Shown in pieces: positions 41,201-49,562 of a stretch of DNA of 64,000 bases; positions within the stretch are counted from its first letter, which is position 1, and every line of letters begins with the position of its first letter. The notes below the pieces were generated by a model that was not told where the DNA came from, searched no databases, and saw only the letters and a program-made list of their open reading frames with translations. The translations under genes and the position numbers were made by a program. Origin of the DNA: Pseudomonas plecoglossicida NBRC 103162 = DSM 15088 (GTDB lineage: Bacteria > Pseudomonadota > Gammaproteobacteria > Pseudomonadales > Pseudomonadaceae); contig NZ_BBIV01000002.1 of the NCBI RefSeq assembly GCF_000730665.1, forward strand, positions 186,001 to 250,000, given 5' to 3'.

Positions 41201-42898
41201 GACAAGCAGGCGCAACTTGAAGAACGCATCCTGAGCAAGCGCCGTGAGCGGCTGGAACTGGTGAAGCAATTGGAAAGCGATCACCTCGGCGCTGAGCAGG
41301 CCTTGGTGTCGTTGCGCGACAACCCCAACTACATCCCGACGCCATCGCGGGCTAAAAGCGAACGCGAAACCTTGGTAGGACTGCGACAGAATCTGATCGC
41401 CTATGAAATGATCATCATCGACGAGACGGTGAGCCTTGGAAGCTTCGGGCAGTTTGGGCCGGCAATGGACGCGTACGAAGCCGCACCTCAGCCGCAGAAG
41501 GCCGCGTTGCTTGCGCGCGCGCGAGGCTTGCTCGAGGTCGCAGTCAAGGACTTGCCAACCATGATCGATGCCTCGATGACGCTCGACCGTTTGATCGCGC
41601 TCAGCGATGGTCAGCTGCAGATCCCTTATGTCGGAAGCAGAATTGCGCTCGATGAACTCATCCCTAAAAGGCAAAGGTCGACCGTGGCACTTTGCTACAT
41701 ACAGGCGATGCACCTTGCCGAGCTTGGCCTGCAGATGCATAAGGTGAGCAACGAGCAGTTCCTCGGCTTTCGCGCCGCGGTCGCCGGCAAGCGCTTGCGT
41801 GTGGCGGCTTCCACGCACGACTTGTCGTTCTACCTCGATCTGCCGGTAGCTCAGAGGATCGAGTTATTACAAGCGGCATGGGACGAATACCTCGCTGCCT
41901 GGCTCAATGTCGAAAGGCTCAAAGGCTTGAGCAAGCAGGTGGTCGCCGTCGATTGGCTACTGGCCTATCAGCGCCAGGTGCAGCAGTTGAAAACGCTGGC
42001 GGGGGATGCCCTGGTCACGGCCATGCGTGAACAGACCTCTGGGCAGATTCTGGTCCCGGCACGCGCGCTGCATGCACGCAAGGCATTGCAGGTGGCCTAT
42101 ACGCGGGATGGGCAGATCGTTATCGGTGTCGAAAAGACAGTAGAGGGGCAGGCGCAGTTGCAGGTCCACGACCCGCTGGGTAGCGAGATCCTCCACAGGT
42201 TCTACCGTGAGCACGGGGTATGGGTGGAACAGGTTTCGGTTGAAGAAGTTCAGCCACAGGATGTGTTGCCAGAGAGCGATGCGGCAACCGTAGTGATTGC
42301 CCAAGAACTCTTGCAGGGTAATGGCAAGGTTATCGAGCGCGCTGAAAGCATGGCTGATGAAGATGCGGACGACGGCGCGCTGACCGACACGCTCAGCGGG
42401 CAGATCAGCGACCTTGAACATTTCGCCAGGCTGCTCGACGCTCACAGCGAAAGGGCAGGGCTCGTAAATGAGTTGCGCGACGGCGCTGAGGCACTGCGTC
42501 GCAAACGGGTCGAGCTGCTGCAGAAACTCTACACGCGCACAGCCTACCCCAGCGCGCGAGGGCTGCGCTTCCTGCATGAGCAAGCCCTGATCACCGTCGA
42601 ATACGTTGGGCCACGCCAGCAAGATTCGAACGGTTATCTGGACGAATACAAAATCAACCTGAAGGGCAAGCCTGGCAGCAAAGGCCGGCCGTTATGGGCG
42701 GCGCATTTCCATTTTTCCGATGCCCAGGCAGCCCCTACGGACTTCGAAAAAGGCCACCTGAAGCTATGGCGCCAGCGCTTGCAAGGTTACAAGGACCAGA
42801 TGATGGCGGCTCAATCGGGGGAAGTGCTGAGGATCTACCGTGGCAACCTGACCCTGGGCCAGGCCAGCGGCATCATTCCCTTCCATGGGTTGGGATGA
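38273..42898 (+). CDS. Giant dermonecrotic-toxin-like (DUF6543-type) protein, paralogue B
   Basis: 1541 residues, colinear with paralogue A from end to end. ATG 38273 has an excellent ribosome site (GAGGAG) and starts MNHPITPQVDIRGCV. Matching blocks: MSWDLFAGDGDAFALQSALL (about 255), SRIDIGRTYPLHV (458), AFKRSLTS (536), NGGFEEPHL (611). Then a hydrophobic hairpin (about 676-710, turn LPGP), DFSWRGVGGINGLSPSQR (797) and a coiled coil (about 902-1040). The end has ARGLRFLHEQALITVEY (1427), RPLWAAHFHF (1472) and GHLKLWRQRLQG (1493). No signal peptide, PAAR, Rhs or VgrG sequence. Its stop lies 21 bases from the convergent yibQ stop. Function inferred only from family resemblance. Confidence 0.72.
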   Translation: MNHPITPQVDIRGCVRAMFASRPTLRQVVDLQLVKLIRARYPSIVRHLPQLTSAEALLLHAPNAPARPLVDIVLQAMLDGRPLDFSSVDGGGYSFKAGPAEEVVLEPKVLAASLNQLLPLLPEHFYQAQIAFWNGRGEDIDRDLWLQQMLRASLFDGMRTANLEPNARTCLQDVLLGRLTGITVQAVRVHLYAGPTKYSEILPDLLITASDEVSRMILACTPAGEIRRFESLDQWAAALQRLMGQRFVFDSMSWDLFAGDGDAFALQSALLLESLLADVARLRRSRIATVAQLEQLYAQASEPARFFASFASEARAMPPLRFPSKLTMAEQQVRTAFAQGLIDLTVLQSMFKPGDDRLLVEDLHDYASRRLREEMLADHPVDANYFSDDLLLTIDTFANDLHDLGIGQKIESKTITLTELAIARLTATNDGVITHIGHRENQLIMGWMNTRYVRELVSRIDIGRTYPLHVKGLLDDEALRGQRIATFAGHWRLTLLFDALRARVVNQLDQAAYHALGRFCRQGADDGADVRIAPLAFKRSLTSHQVECVHGMYVIELRDVPALLLYCPLLPNSLYQFEDAEALLVAIREPGRLQHAVLVWLDQSMRSIYDNGGFEEPHLPNLSLDPFNPSEKPGPAVLQLDYWGEALDTCLFNARQSLLLEIADRSAVSNSQERWGLIGKFAWSLFHIVTPVLPGPLATVIWLYAGIEQVISDVQVLSEGGEQALEAIIDVLSSSLMALVQLQVPTVSAVAGKGPSLQPWLDALPGADSPGVRPLPAPASGAIASLNELQAKADTVLDFSWRGVGGINGLSPSQRGRLRQLSAKVSLAGLVPVHPSRGAKLYQQGERFYAELEGDVYEVGIEEEDVRIIDRDRNAGPALVGEHGVWRIKTGLFGGSGRGARERLSRKLEQHVTGPLKALQRHIEAIKQREAGYETLSSELNELHASLRKLQPLLEQEPPLQAVERERFDKLQTLYRDKQAQLEERILSKRRERLELVKQLESDHLGAEQALVSLRDNPNYIPTPSRAKSERETLVGLRQNLIAYEMIIIDETVSLGSFGQFGPAMDAYEAAPQPQKAALLARARGLLEVAVKDLPTMIDASMTLDRLIALSDGQLQIPYVGSRIALDELIPKRQRSTVALCYIQAMHLAELGLQMHKVSNEQFLGFRAAVAGKRLRVAASTHDLSFYLDLPVAQRIELLQAAWDEYLAAWLNVERLKGLSKQVVAVDWLLAYQRQVQQLKTLAGDALVTAMREQTSGQILVPARALHARKALQVAYTRDGQIVIGVEKTVEGQAQLQVHDPLGSEILHRFYREHGVWVEQVSVEEVQPQDVLPESDAATVVIAQELLQGNGKVIERAESMADEDADDGALTDTLSGQISDLEHFARLLDAHSERAGLVNELRDGAEALRRKRVELLQKLYTRTAYPSARGLRFLHEQALITVEYVGPRQQDSNGYLDEYKINLKGKPGSKGRPLWAAHFHFSDAQAAPTDFEKGHLKLWRQRLQGYKDQMMAAQSGEVLRIYRGNLTLGQASGIIPFHGLG

Positions 42899-42919
42899 GG
42901 CTACGGCGGGTCCGCAGCG

Positions 42920-43684
42920 TCAGCGATTGCTGTAGATTCCATCCCTTCCGTGGCCAGGCATGGCCAGATTGCTGCGCTCGGCGATCATTTGCTTGAGGCC
43001 GATCAGGGTGATGCCCTGGCTGGAAAGCCGGGGCAGCGCCTGTTCCAGGACTGCCAATGTCTGTGGATAGGGGTGGCCGATCAACACTGCCGAACCATGG
43101 CGGTGTGCCAGCTCCATGCCTCGGTGAAGCTGTTCGGCGATCGCCTCGGGCGTGCGCACGTCATCGAGAAATACGTCACGAGACACATGCGCCAGGCCGA
43201 TGCGCTGGGCTTCGGCGGCGGCCACGGTGGCCGCGCTGGTGCGGCTGTCGACGAAGAACAGGTGGCGCTGCTGCAATTCGCCCATCAACCAGGCCATCGG
43301 CTCGCGCTGGGCGGTCATGCGGCTGCCCATGTGGTTGTTGACGCCGGCGGCGTAGGGGACCTTTGTCAGGGCAGCCTGGAGCCGCTTGGCAAGCTCCGGC
43401 AATGGCGTGCCGGGGTGCCAGGCATAGGGGCCGGTGGCCGGGTCCATCGGCATGTGCAGGATCACCGTCTTGCCGGCCTTGTGTGCCTGGCGAGCAAAAT
43501 CGCTTGCGTGAGGGGTGTCGGGCATGATCGCCATCGTGACCGGGCCGGGCAGGGCCAGCGTTCGGCTGTCCCGCTCGCTGCTTTGACCCAGGTCGTCGAT
43601 GATGATGCTCATGTAGGCCTTGGCTGGCGCCGCGTGGGCGGTGCCAGCCAGCAGGCAGAACAGCGTGAACAACAGAAAGCGCAT
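42920..43684 (-). CDS. yibQ: Divergent polysaccharide deacetylase family protein (YibQ)
   Basis: Secreted 254-residue protein: signal peptide (MRFLLFTLFCLLAGTAHA), then the DUF610 deacetylase-like fold (SIIIDDLGQSSERDSRTLAL, LHMPMDP, NNHMGSRMT, FFVDSRTSA, GHPYPQTL). The Asp-Asp and His positions of NodB-type enzymes are recognisable, but activity in this subfamily is unproven. Located 8 bases after ctpA in the conserved gpmI-envC-ctpA-yibQ order, which suggests peptidoglycan work. Confidence 0.88.
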   Translation of the reverse strand: MRFLLFTLFCLLAGTAHAAPAKAYMSIIIDDLGQSSERDSRTLALPGPVTMAIMPDTPHASDFARQAHKAGKTVILHMPMDPATGPYAWHPGTPLPELAKRLQAALTKVPYAAGVNNHMGSRMTAQREPMAWLMGELQQRHLFFVDSRTSAATVAAAEAQRIGLAHVSRDVFLDDVRTPEAIAEQLHRGMELAHRHGSAVLIGHPYPQTLAVLEQALPRLSSQGITLIGLKQMIAERSNLAMPGHGRDGIYSNR

Positions 43685-43692
43685 GACAGGTA

Positions 43693-45015
43693 TCAGTGGC
43701 CCTTGGTGATGTTCAGGCCCTTGAGCAGGCTCAGCGCCTGGCTCAGCTGGAAGTCGTCATCCTGTGGCCGCTCCTTGCGCTTGCTGCTGCTGGTCGGGCG
43801 ATCGGCGCCGCCGTTGCCGTTGCCCAGGTGGCCTTGCAGGTCGGCTTCCTTGAAGTTTTCGGTGTCGGCTTCGGCGGTGAGCTTGGCCGGGCGCACTTCG
43901 ATGTCCGGGACGATGCCCTGGGCCTGGATCGAGCGGCCGTTGGGGGTGAAGTACAGCGCCGTGGTGAGCTTCAGGGCGCGGTCGTTGGCCAGTGGCAGCA
44001 CGGTCTGCACCGAGCCTTTGCCGAAGCTGTCGGTGCCCATCAGCACGGCGCGTTTCTGGTCTTGCAGGGCACCGGCGACGATTTCCGAAGCCGAGGCGCT
44101 GCCACCGTTGATCAGCACCACCAGTGGCACGCCTTCACTGGCATCGGCCGGGTCGGCGGAGAAGCGCAGTTCGGAGTTGGCGATACGCCCCTTGGTGTAG
44201 ACGATCAGGCCCTTGGTCAGGAAGTGGTCGGCCACTTCCACCGCCGACTGCAGCACGCCACCAGGGTTGTTGCGCAGGTCGAGCACGACGCCGCGCAGCT
44301 TCTTGCCGTTGTCCTTGCGCATCTTGGCCAGCGCCTTGCCGACTTCCTCGCCGGTCTTGACCTGGAACTGGGTGATGCGGATGTAGCCGTAGTCGTTCTC
44401 GAGCAGCTGGCTCTTCACGCTCTTGACCTGGATGACCGCACGGGTGAGGGTCACGTCGAACGGGTTGCCGCCGTCGCGCACCAGGGTCAGGGTGATCTTC
44501 TCGCCGACCTTGCCGCGCATCTTGTCCACGGCTTCGGTCATGCTCTGGCCGCGGGTCGGCGCGCCGTTGATCTTGACGATCAGGTCGCCCGCCTGGACGC
44601 CGGCACGCGAGGCCGGGGTGTCATCGATGGGCGACACCACCTTGATGAAACCGTCTTCCTGGCCGACTTCGATGCCCAGGCCGCCGAACTCGCCGCTGGT
44701 GCTCTCCTGCAGTTCCTGGAAGTCTTCAGGGCCGAGGTAGGCCGAGTGCGGGTCGAGGTTGCTGAGCATGCCCTTGATGGCGTTTTCCAGCAGGGTCTTG
44801 TCATCTACCGGTTCGACGTAGGCAGCCTTGATGCGGTCCATGACCTCGGCGAAGGTGCGCAGCTCTTCCAGTGGCAGCGGCGCCTTCGCGGTGGCCTCGG
44901 TGGCCGGCACGGCGGCAGACTTGGCGGGCGCCGGCTCGGCGGCGCTGGCCAAGGGTGCGCCGACCACCAGGGCGATGGTCAGGGCCAGCTGGGTGAGGCG
45001 AGGCGAGTGCAGCAT
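43693..45015 (-). CDS. ctpA: Carboxy-terminal processing protease (S41)
   Basis: Periplasmic Ser-Lys protease. 440 residues: signal peptide, a PDZ domain (GGLGIEVGQEDGFIKVVSPI, about 95-180), and the S41 core with the nucleophile in GGSASASE (about residue 306) and the general-base Lys in SFGKGSVQ (about 331). In P. aeruginosa the CtpA homologue degrades peptidoglycan hydrolases with a lipoprotein partner. ATG 45015 chosen (GGAG upstream, signal peptide at once); an in-frame upstream ATG would add an unlikely leader. Follows envC by 80 bases. Confidence 0.93.
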   Translation of the reverse strand: MLHSPRLTQLALTIALVVGAPLASAAEPAPAKSAAVPATEATAKAPLPLEELRTFAEVMDRIKAAYVEPVDDKTLLENAIKGMLSNLDPHSAYLGPEDFQELQESTSGEFGGLGIEVGQEDGFIKVVSPIDDTPASRAGVQAGDLIVKINGAPTRGQSMTEAVDKMRGKVGEKITLTLVRDGGNPFDVTLTRAVIQVKSVKSQLLENDYGYIRITQFQVKTGEEVGKALAKMRKDNGKKLRGVVLDLRNNPGGVLQSAVEVADHFLTKGLIVYTKGRIANSELRFSADPADASEGVPLVVLINGGSASASEIVAGALQDQKRAVLMGTDSFGKGSVQTVLPLANDRALKLTTALYFTPNGRSIQAQGIVPDIEVRPAKLTAEADTENFKEADLQGHLGNGNGGADRPTSSSKRKERPQDDDFQLSQALSLLKGLNITKGH

Positions 45016-45095
45016 GTCGAACGAACTCCTGATCCTGTAGACGCTCATTGGCGAGCATCGGCGCAGCGCCTGGCGCTGCACCGTAAAAAGTGAAT

Positions 45096-46382
45096 CTAAC
45101 CTCTGCACCACTGCGCAGGGTCGGTTGGCCGGCCCTGCTGGCGGATGGCGAAGTACAAGCCCGAGCTGTCCTGGCCACCGCTGTCGCCAACGGTGGAAAT
45201 GGCTTCGCCGGCCTTGACGATGTCACCGGCGCTCTTGAGCAGGCTCTGATTATGGCCGTACAAGCTCAGGAAGCCATTGCCATGGTCGAGAATGACCAGA
45301 AGTCCGGCACCACGCAACCAGTCGGCGAACACCACGCGCCCGCCGTGCACGGCACGCACCTGGGTGCCGGGGCTGGCGCCGATCATCACCCCATCCCACT
45401 TGGCACGCACATCGTTGCCGCGGGCATCGCCGAAGCGTGCCAGCAATCGACCATTGACTGGCCAGGGAAGTTTGCCCCGTGCGGCGGAAAATGCACCGCC
45501 ATAGCTGGCGCCGTCACCGGACACCATCGGGCCGAGGGTGGTGCGGGCCTTTTTCGGCGGCTCGGCATCTTCGCGGGCGGCCAGGGCCTGCTGCAGGCGG
45601 CGCTTTTCGGCTTCCTGCTGGGCGAGCAGGGCTTTCTTGCGCGCTTCCTCGGCTTCGCGGGCCTGACGAGCCAGGGTTTCCTCGATGGTCTTGAGCACCT
45701 TGGCCAGGTCAGCCTGGTCCTGTTCGCGAGCCTGCAGTTTCTGGTCGCGATCCTTCACATCGCTGTTGAGCTTGGCCAGCACTTGCTGGCGCTTGCCACG
45801 CTCGACCTCCAGGGCCTGGCGGCGGGTGTCGAGGTCGGCGCGCTGGCTCAACAGCTGCTCTTGCTGGCGGCCGATGTCCTGTTCGACGTTGGCCAGCTGG
45901 CGCAGCGTCTCGTTGAAGGCGCGCAGCTGCTCAGTGCGCGCCTTGCTCAGATAGTCGTAGTAGGAAAGGGTGCGGGCGAACTTCTCAGGATTCTGCTGGT
46001 TGAGCAGCAGCTTGAGGTATTCCTCGCGGCCATTGTTCTGGTAAGCGGAACGGGCCTGGATGGCGATCAGTCGCTGTTGTTCACTGCGGGCGCTCTGGAG
46101 TTTTTTTTTCTCGGTATCAAGGCGCTCCAGCTCGCCCTCGGTCTTTTTTAGTTCTTGCTGCAGAGCCTCCACCTGCTTTTCGAGGTTGCCGATGTCGGTC
46201 TCGGTGGATTTCAGGTCTTTCTGCACACCGGCCTTTTCTTCCTGGAGCTTGCCCAGCATCTTCTTGAGCTCGGCGATGTCCTGGCGGGTGGCGTCCAGTT
46301 GTTGCTGGGTCTGCACACGCTCGTCGGCGAAGGCCGGACCGAGCAGGCAAGACAGGGCGAGTAGGATCAGGGCGCGAAGCAT
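45096..46382 (-). CDS. envC: EnvC-like murein hydrolase activator
   Basis: Periplasmic activator of AmiA/AmiB amidases at the division site. 428 residues: signal peptide (LRALILLALSCLLGPAFA), a long coiled coil (about 25-260) that docks on FtsX in studied homologues, and a C-terminal LytM domain. The LytM zinc ligands are missing (LYFAIR where active enzymes have HxH), as expected for an activator without hydrolase activity. An A9 tract lies inside the coiled-coil coding region. Confidence 0.92.
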   Translation of the reverse strand: MLRALILLALSCLLGPAFADERVQTQQQLDATRQDIAELKKMLGKLQEEKAGVQKDLKSTETDIGNLEKQVEALQQELKKTEGELERLDTEKKKLQSARSEQQRLIAIQARSAYQNNGREEYLKLLLNQQNPEKFARTLSYYDYLSKARTEQLRAFNETLRQLANVEQDIGRQQEQLLSQRADLDTRRQALEVERGKRQQVLAKLNSDVKDRDQKLQAREQDQADLAKVLKTIEETLARQAREAEEARKKALLAQQEAEKRRLQQALAAREDAEPPKKARTTLGPMVSGDGASYGGAFSAARGKLPWPVNGRLLARFGDARGNDVRAKWDGVMIGASPGTQVRAVHGGRVVFADWLRGAGLLVILDHGNGFLSLYGHNQSLLKSAGDIVKAGEAISTVGDSGGQDSSGLYFAIRQQGRPTDPAQWCRG

Positions 46383-46436
46383 GGGGTTTGGCGTACCAAG
46401 GATGGAGACTGGCGTAGTATGCCCGCCCGGGCCTGC

Positions 46437-46473
46437 AAAAAAAACGCCTCACTGCTGGTGCGGCGGGGCGTTT
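46437..46473 (-). terminator. Terminator between gpmI and envC
   Basis: On the minus strand AAACGCC ... GGCGTTT is followed by a long T run (46437-46444 are all A on the plus strand). The loop is long but GC-rich. A second hairpin, GGGGCGC-GAA-GCGCCCC at 46538-46554, and a single REP unit (46512-46537) lie just before it. Confidence 0.6.
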
Positions 46474-46511
46474 GTCTGGAATTCATCTGCACAGGGGCTG
46501 CTTTGCAGCCC

Positions 46512-46537
46512 AATCGCCGGCAAGCCAGTTCCCACAA
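46512..46537. repeat. Single REP unit after gpmI
   Basis: One arm of the family (AATCGCCGGCAAGCCAGTTC then CCACA), 30 bases past the gpmI stop, with one variant base in the stem. Confidence 0.65.
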
Positions 46538-46565
46538 GGGGCGCGAAGCGCCCCCTGTGCACAGA

Positions 46566-48101
46566 TCAGGCCTCGACCAGAATCGAAGTGCCAGTCATTT
46601 CAGCCGGCTTCTCCAGCCCCAGCAGTTCAAGCATGGTCGGCGCCACGTCGGCCAGCACGCCGCCTTCGCGGACCTTGACCTTGCGCTTGCCGACATAGAT
46701 GAACGGCACCGGCTCGGTGGTGTGCGCCGTGTGCGCCTGGCCGGTGCACGCGTCTTCCATCTGCTCGACGTTGCCATGGTCGGCAGTGATCAGCGCTTCG
46801 CCGCCTACCTTGTCGAGCGCCTCGACGATGCGACCGACACAGCCGTCGAGGGCCTCGACCGCCTTGACCGCGGCCTCGAACACGCCGGTGTGGCCGACCA
46901 TGTCGCCGTTGGCGTAGTTGACCACGATGACGTCATGACGCTGCTGCTCGATGGCCTCGACGATGCGGTCAGTGACCTCCGGTGCGCTCATTTCTGGTTG
47001 CAGGTCGTAGGTGGCAACCTTCGGCGACGGGATGAGGATGCGCTCTTCGCCTTCGAACGGCTCTTCGCGCCCGCCCGAGAAGAAGAAGGTGACGTGGGCA
47101 TACTTCTCGGTTTCGGCGATGCGCAGCTGGGTCTTGCCGTTCTTCGCCAGGTATTCGCCCAGCACATTGTTCAGGCTGGCCGGGGCGAAGGCCGCAGGGG
47201 CCGGGATCTTCGCCGAGTACTGGGTCAGGCCGATGTAGGCCGCCAGCTTCGGCAGGCGCGCGCGCGGGAACTCGTTGAAATCGGCCTCGACGAACACGCG
47301 CGACAGTTCGCGGGCGCGGTCGGCGCGGAAGTTCATGAAGATCACCGCATCGCCGTCTTCGACCTTGACCGCTTCGCCGATGCGCGTGGCCTTGACGAAC
47401 TCGTCGCTCTCGTCACGTGCATAAGCCGCTTCCAGGCCGGCAACGGCGCTGTCTGCGCTGTATTCGGCAACGCTGTCGACGATCAGGTTGTAGGCGGCGC
47501 TGACACGGTCCCAGCGGTTGTCACGGTCCATCGCGTAGTAGCGGCCGATCAGGCTCGCGATGCGCCCCTTGCCGAGCTTGGCGAAGGCGGCATCAAGCAG
47601 TTCGATGGACGACTGCGCGCTGCGCGGCGGAGTGTCACGGCCGTCGAGGAAGGCGTGCAGGTAGATTTTCTCGGCACCACGTTGTACGGCCAGCTCGGCC
47701 ATGGCGACCAAGTGGTCCTGGTGGCTGTGTACGCCGCCGTCGGAGAGCAGGCCGAGGATGTGCACGGCCTTGCCCGCACCTGCAGCCTTGTCCACCGCAC
47801 CGCCAAGCACCGGGTTGTGGAAGAACTCGCCGTCGCGGATGGCCTTGGTCACCCGGGTGAAGTCCTGGTAGACGACGCGGCCAGCACCGAGGTTCATGTG
47901 ACCGACTTCGGAGTTGCCCATCTGCCCGTCCGGCAGGCCGACATCCATGCCTGAGCCGGAGATCAAGCCGTGCGGCTGACTCGCGCGCAGGCGGTCATAG
48001 ACCGGGGTGTTGGCGGCAAAGATGGCGTTGTATTCGGGGCTTTCGCTGTGACCGAAACCATCCAGGATGATCAGGACAAGGGGTTTGGGGGTGCTCGTCA
48101 T
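46566..48101 (-). CDS. gpmI: 2,3-bisphosphoglycerate-independent phosphoglycerate mutase
   Basis: Interconverts 3- and 2-phosphoglycerate with two Mn2+ and a Ser nucleophile (GNSEVGH, about residue 64). Metal-site motifs ILDGFG at the N-terminus and [11 protein letters not shown] at the C-terminus. 511 residues, standard. ATG 48101 is preferred to the adjoining TTG. Confidence 0.97.
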   Translation of the reverse strand: MTSTPKPLVLIILDGFGHSESPEYNAIFAANTPVYDRLRASQPHGLISGSGMDVGLPDGQMGNSEVGHMNLGAGRVVYQDFTRVTKAIRDGEFFHNPVLGGAVDKAAGAGKAVHILGLLSDGGVHSHQDHLVAMAELAVQRGAEKIYLHAFLDGRDTPPRSAQSSIELLDAAFAKLGKGRIASLIGRYYAMDRDNRWDRVSAAYNLIVDSVAEYSADSAVAGLEAAYARDESDEFVKATRIGEAVKVEDGDAVIFMNFRADRARELSRVFVEADFNEFPRARLPKLAAYIGLTQYSAKIPAPAAFAPASLNNVLGEYLAKNGKTQLRIAETEKYAHVTFFFSGGREEPFEGEERILIPSPKVATYDLQPEMSAPEVTDRIVEAIEQQRHDVIVVNYANGDMVGHTGVFEAAVKAVEALDGCVGRIVEALDKVGGEALITADHGNVEQMEDACTGQAHTAHTTEPVPFIYVGKRKVKVREGGVLADVAPTMLELLGLEKPAEMTGTSILVEA

Positions 48102-48246
48102 CAATCAAACTCACGGTTGTTCAAAGATGATAAAGACACGCATTTTAGGGCAAATGTGCCACCTGCGGCGAATAATCGTCCTGTTCGCTGACCGGCGTGG
48201 TCATCCTGTGCAACATGAAGGCACCTTTCCCGCCGGCGTGACGGGC

Positions 48247-48275
48247 TTTGGTGGTCATGGGGGGCTGTGTATACT
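48247..48275 (+). promoter_or_regulatory. Sigma-70 promoter of the rhodanese-grxC-secB operon
   Basis: TTTGGT (48247-48252), 17-base spacer, TATACT (48270-48275), 34 bases before the rhodanese start and divergent from gpmI. Confidence 0.5.
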
Positions 48276-48308
48276 GGCCGGCATTTTCAATCGCCTGGAA
48301 CACCGCTG

Positions 48309-48722
48309 ATGGTTGCTCACCTGATTCAATTCGCGACAGATCACTACATCCTGGTTGCGATCTTCGTTGTTCTGCTGGTCGCCTTGCTGGTCAATGAAAT
48401 CCGTCGTGGCGGCCAGAGCTTGAGCAATGGCCAGCTGACCGCGCTGGTCAACGCCGAGAAGGCCCTGGTCATCGATATCCGCCCGGCCAAGGAATACTCC
48501 GCCGGCCACATCGTCGGCGCGGTGAACATTCCGCAGGACAAAATGGCCAGCCGCATGGCCGAACTGGACAAGCACAAGGAAAAGACCCTGATCGTCGTTG
48601 ACGCGATGGGCCAGCAGTCCGGCATGATCTGCCGCGACCTGCTCAAGGCTGGCTACACCGCCGCCAAGCTCAGCGGTGGTGTTTCCAGCTGGAAAGCCGA
48701 TAACCTGCCCCTGGTGAAGTGA
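48309..48722 (+). CDS. Membrane-anchored rhodanese-like protein lacking the catalytic Cys
   Basis: 137 residues: an N-terminal membrane helix (YILVAIFVVLLVALLV, about 13-28), then a rhodanese fold (ALVIDIRPAKEYSAGHIVGA ... LSGGVSSWKADNLPL). The active-site loop reads VVDAMGQQSGM, with Asp where sulfurtransferases have Cys, so sulfur transfer is unlikely. YibN-type homologues precede grxC and secB across gammaproteobacteria. One base separates it from grxC. Confidence 0.88.
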   Translation: MVAHLIQFATDHYILVAIFVVLLVALLVNEIRRGGQSLSNGQLTALVNAEKALVIDIRPAKEYSAGHIVGAVNIPQDKMASRMAELDKHKEKTLIVVDAMGQQSGMICRDLLKAGYTAAKLSGGVSSWKADNLPLVK

Positions 48723-48723
48723 T

Positions 48724-48978
48724 ATGAAGCCCGTCATCGTCTACTCCAGCGACTATTGCCTCTACTGCATGCGCGCCAAGTACCTGCTCGAGAGCAAGGG
48801 TGTGGCCTTCGAGGAAATCAAGGTCGATGGCAAGCCGCAGCTGCGCGCCGAAATGAGCCAGAAGGCCGGCCGTACCTCCGTGCCGCAGATCTGGATCGGC
48901 ACTACCCACGTTGGCGGTTGCGATGACCTTTATGCCCTGGAGCGCGCCGGCAAGCTCGACGCGCTGCTGGCGGCCTGA
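48724..48978 (+). CDS. grxC: Glutaredoxin 3
   Basis: Thiol-disulfide reductant using glutathione. 84 residues, thioredoxin fold, active site CLYC (residues 12-15; the common form is CPYC), TSVPQIWIG cis-Pro loop and GGCDDL glutathione-binding turn. Between the rhodanese gene and secB in a compact operon. Confidence 0.95.
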   Translation: MKPVIVYSSDYCLYCMRAKYLLESKGVAFEEIKVDGKPQLRAEMSQKAGRTSVPQIWIGTTHVGGCDDLYALERAGKLDALLAA

Positions 48979-49017
48979 CTTGCTGTGCATTCGAAAACAT
49001 TAGGATAAGGATCTGCC

Positions 49018-49503
49018 ATGACCGACCAACAGACCAACGGCGCAGCTGCCGAAGACAACAGCCCACAGTTCTCGCTGCAGCGTATCTACGTGCGCGACCT
49101 GTCTTTCGAGGCGCCGAAGAGCCCGCAGATCTTCCGCCAGCAGTGGGAGCCAAGCGTTTCCCTGGACCTGAACACCAAGCAGAAAGGCTTGGAAGGCGAC
49201 TTCCACGAGGTGGTGCTGACCCTGTCGGTGACCGTCAAGAACGGTGACGAAGTGGCCTTCATTGCCGAAGTCCAGCAGGCCGGCATCTTCCTCATCAAGA
49301 ACCTCGACGCGTCCTCGATGAGCCACACCCTCGGCGCGTTCTGCCCGAACATCCTGTTCCCGTATGCGCGCGAGACCCTGGACAGCCTGGTGACCCGTGG
49401 TTCGTTCCCGGCGCTGATGCTGTCGCCGGTGAACTTCGACGCCCTGTACGCGCAAGAAATGCAGCGCATGCAGGACGCTGGCGAAGTGCCGACCGTGCAG
49501 TGA
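49018..49503 (+). CDS. secB: Protein-export chaperone SecB
   Basis: Cytoplasmic tetrameric chaperone that keeps precursors unfolded and hands them to SecA. 161 residues with [19 protein letters not shown] at the N-terminus and [20 protein letters not shown] in the core. ATG 49018 has AAGGAT upstream. Followed by a strong terminator. Confidence 0.97.
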   Translation: MTDQQTNGAAAEDNSPQFSLQRIYVRDLSFEAPKSPQIFRQQWEPSVSLDLNTKQKGLEGDFHEVVLTLSVTVKNGDEVAFIAEVQQAGIFLIKNLDASSMSHTLGAFCPNILFPYARETLDSLVTRGSFPALMLSPVNFDALYAQEMQRMQDAGEVPTVQ

Positions 49504-49520
49504 TATTGCTGGTTTGAAGA

Positions 49521-49544
49521 AAGCGCCCCTCGGGGCGCTTTTTT
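49521..49544 (+). terminator. Intrinsic terminator of secB
   Basis: AAGCGCCCC / GGGGCGCTT with a TC loop and a T run (TTTTTT). It lies 17 bases after the secB stop and 19 before the convergent trmL stop. Confidence 0.92.
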
Positions 49545-49562
49545 GTTGCCCGCTGGGCCCTA

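Noticed and set aside
33492..42898. Reading the giant genes as RTX, Rhs or adhesin proteins
   Set aside because: No Gly-Asp nonapeptide repeats, no YD repeats, no signal peptide or autotransporter end, and no internal tandem repeats.
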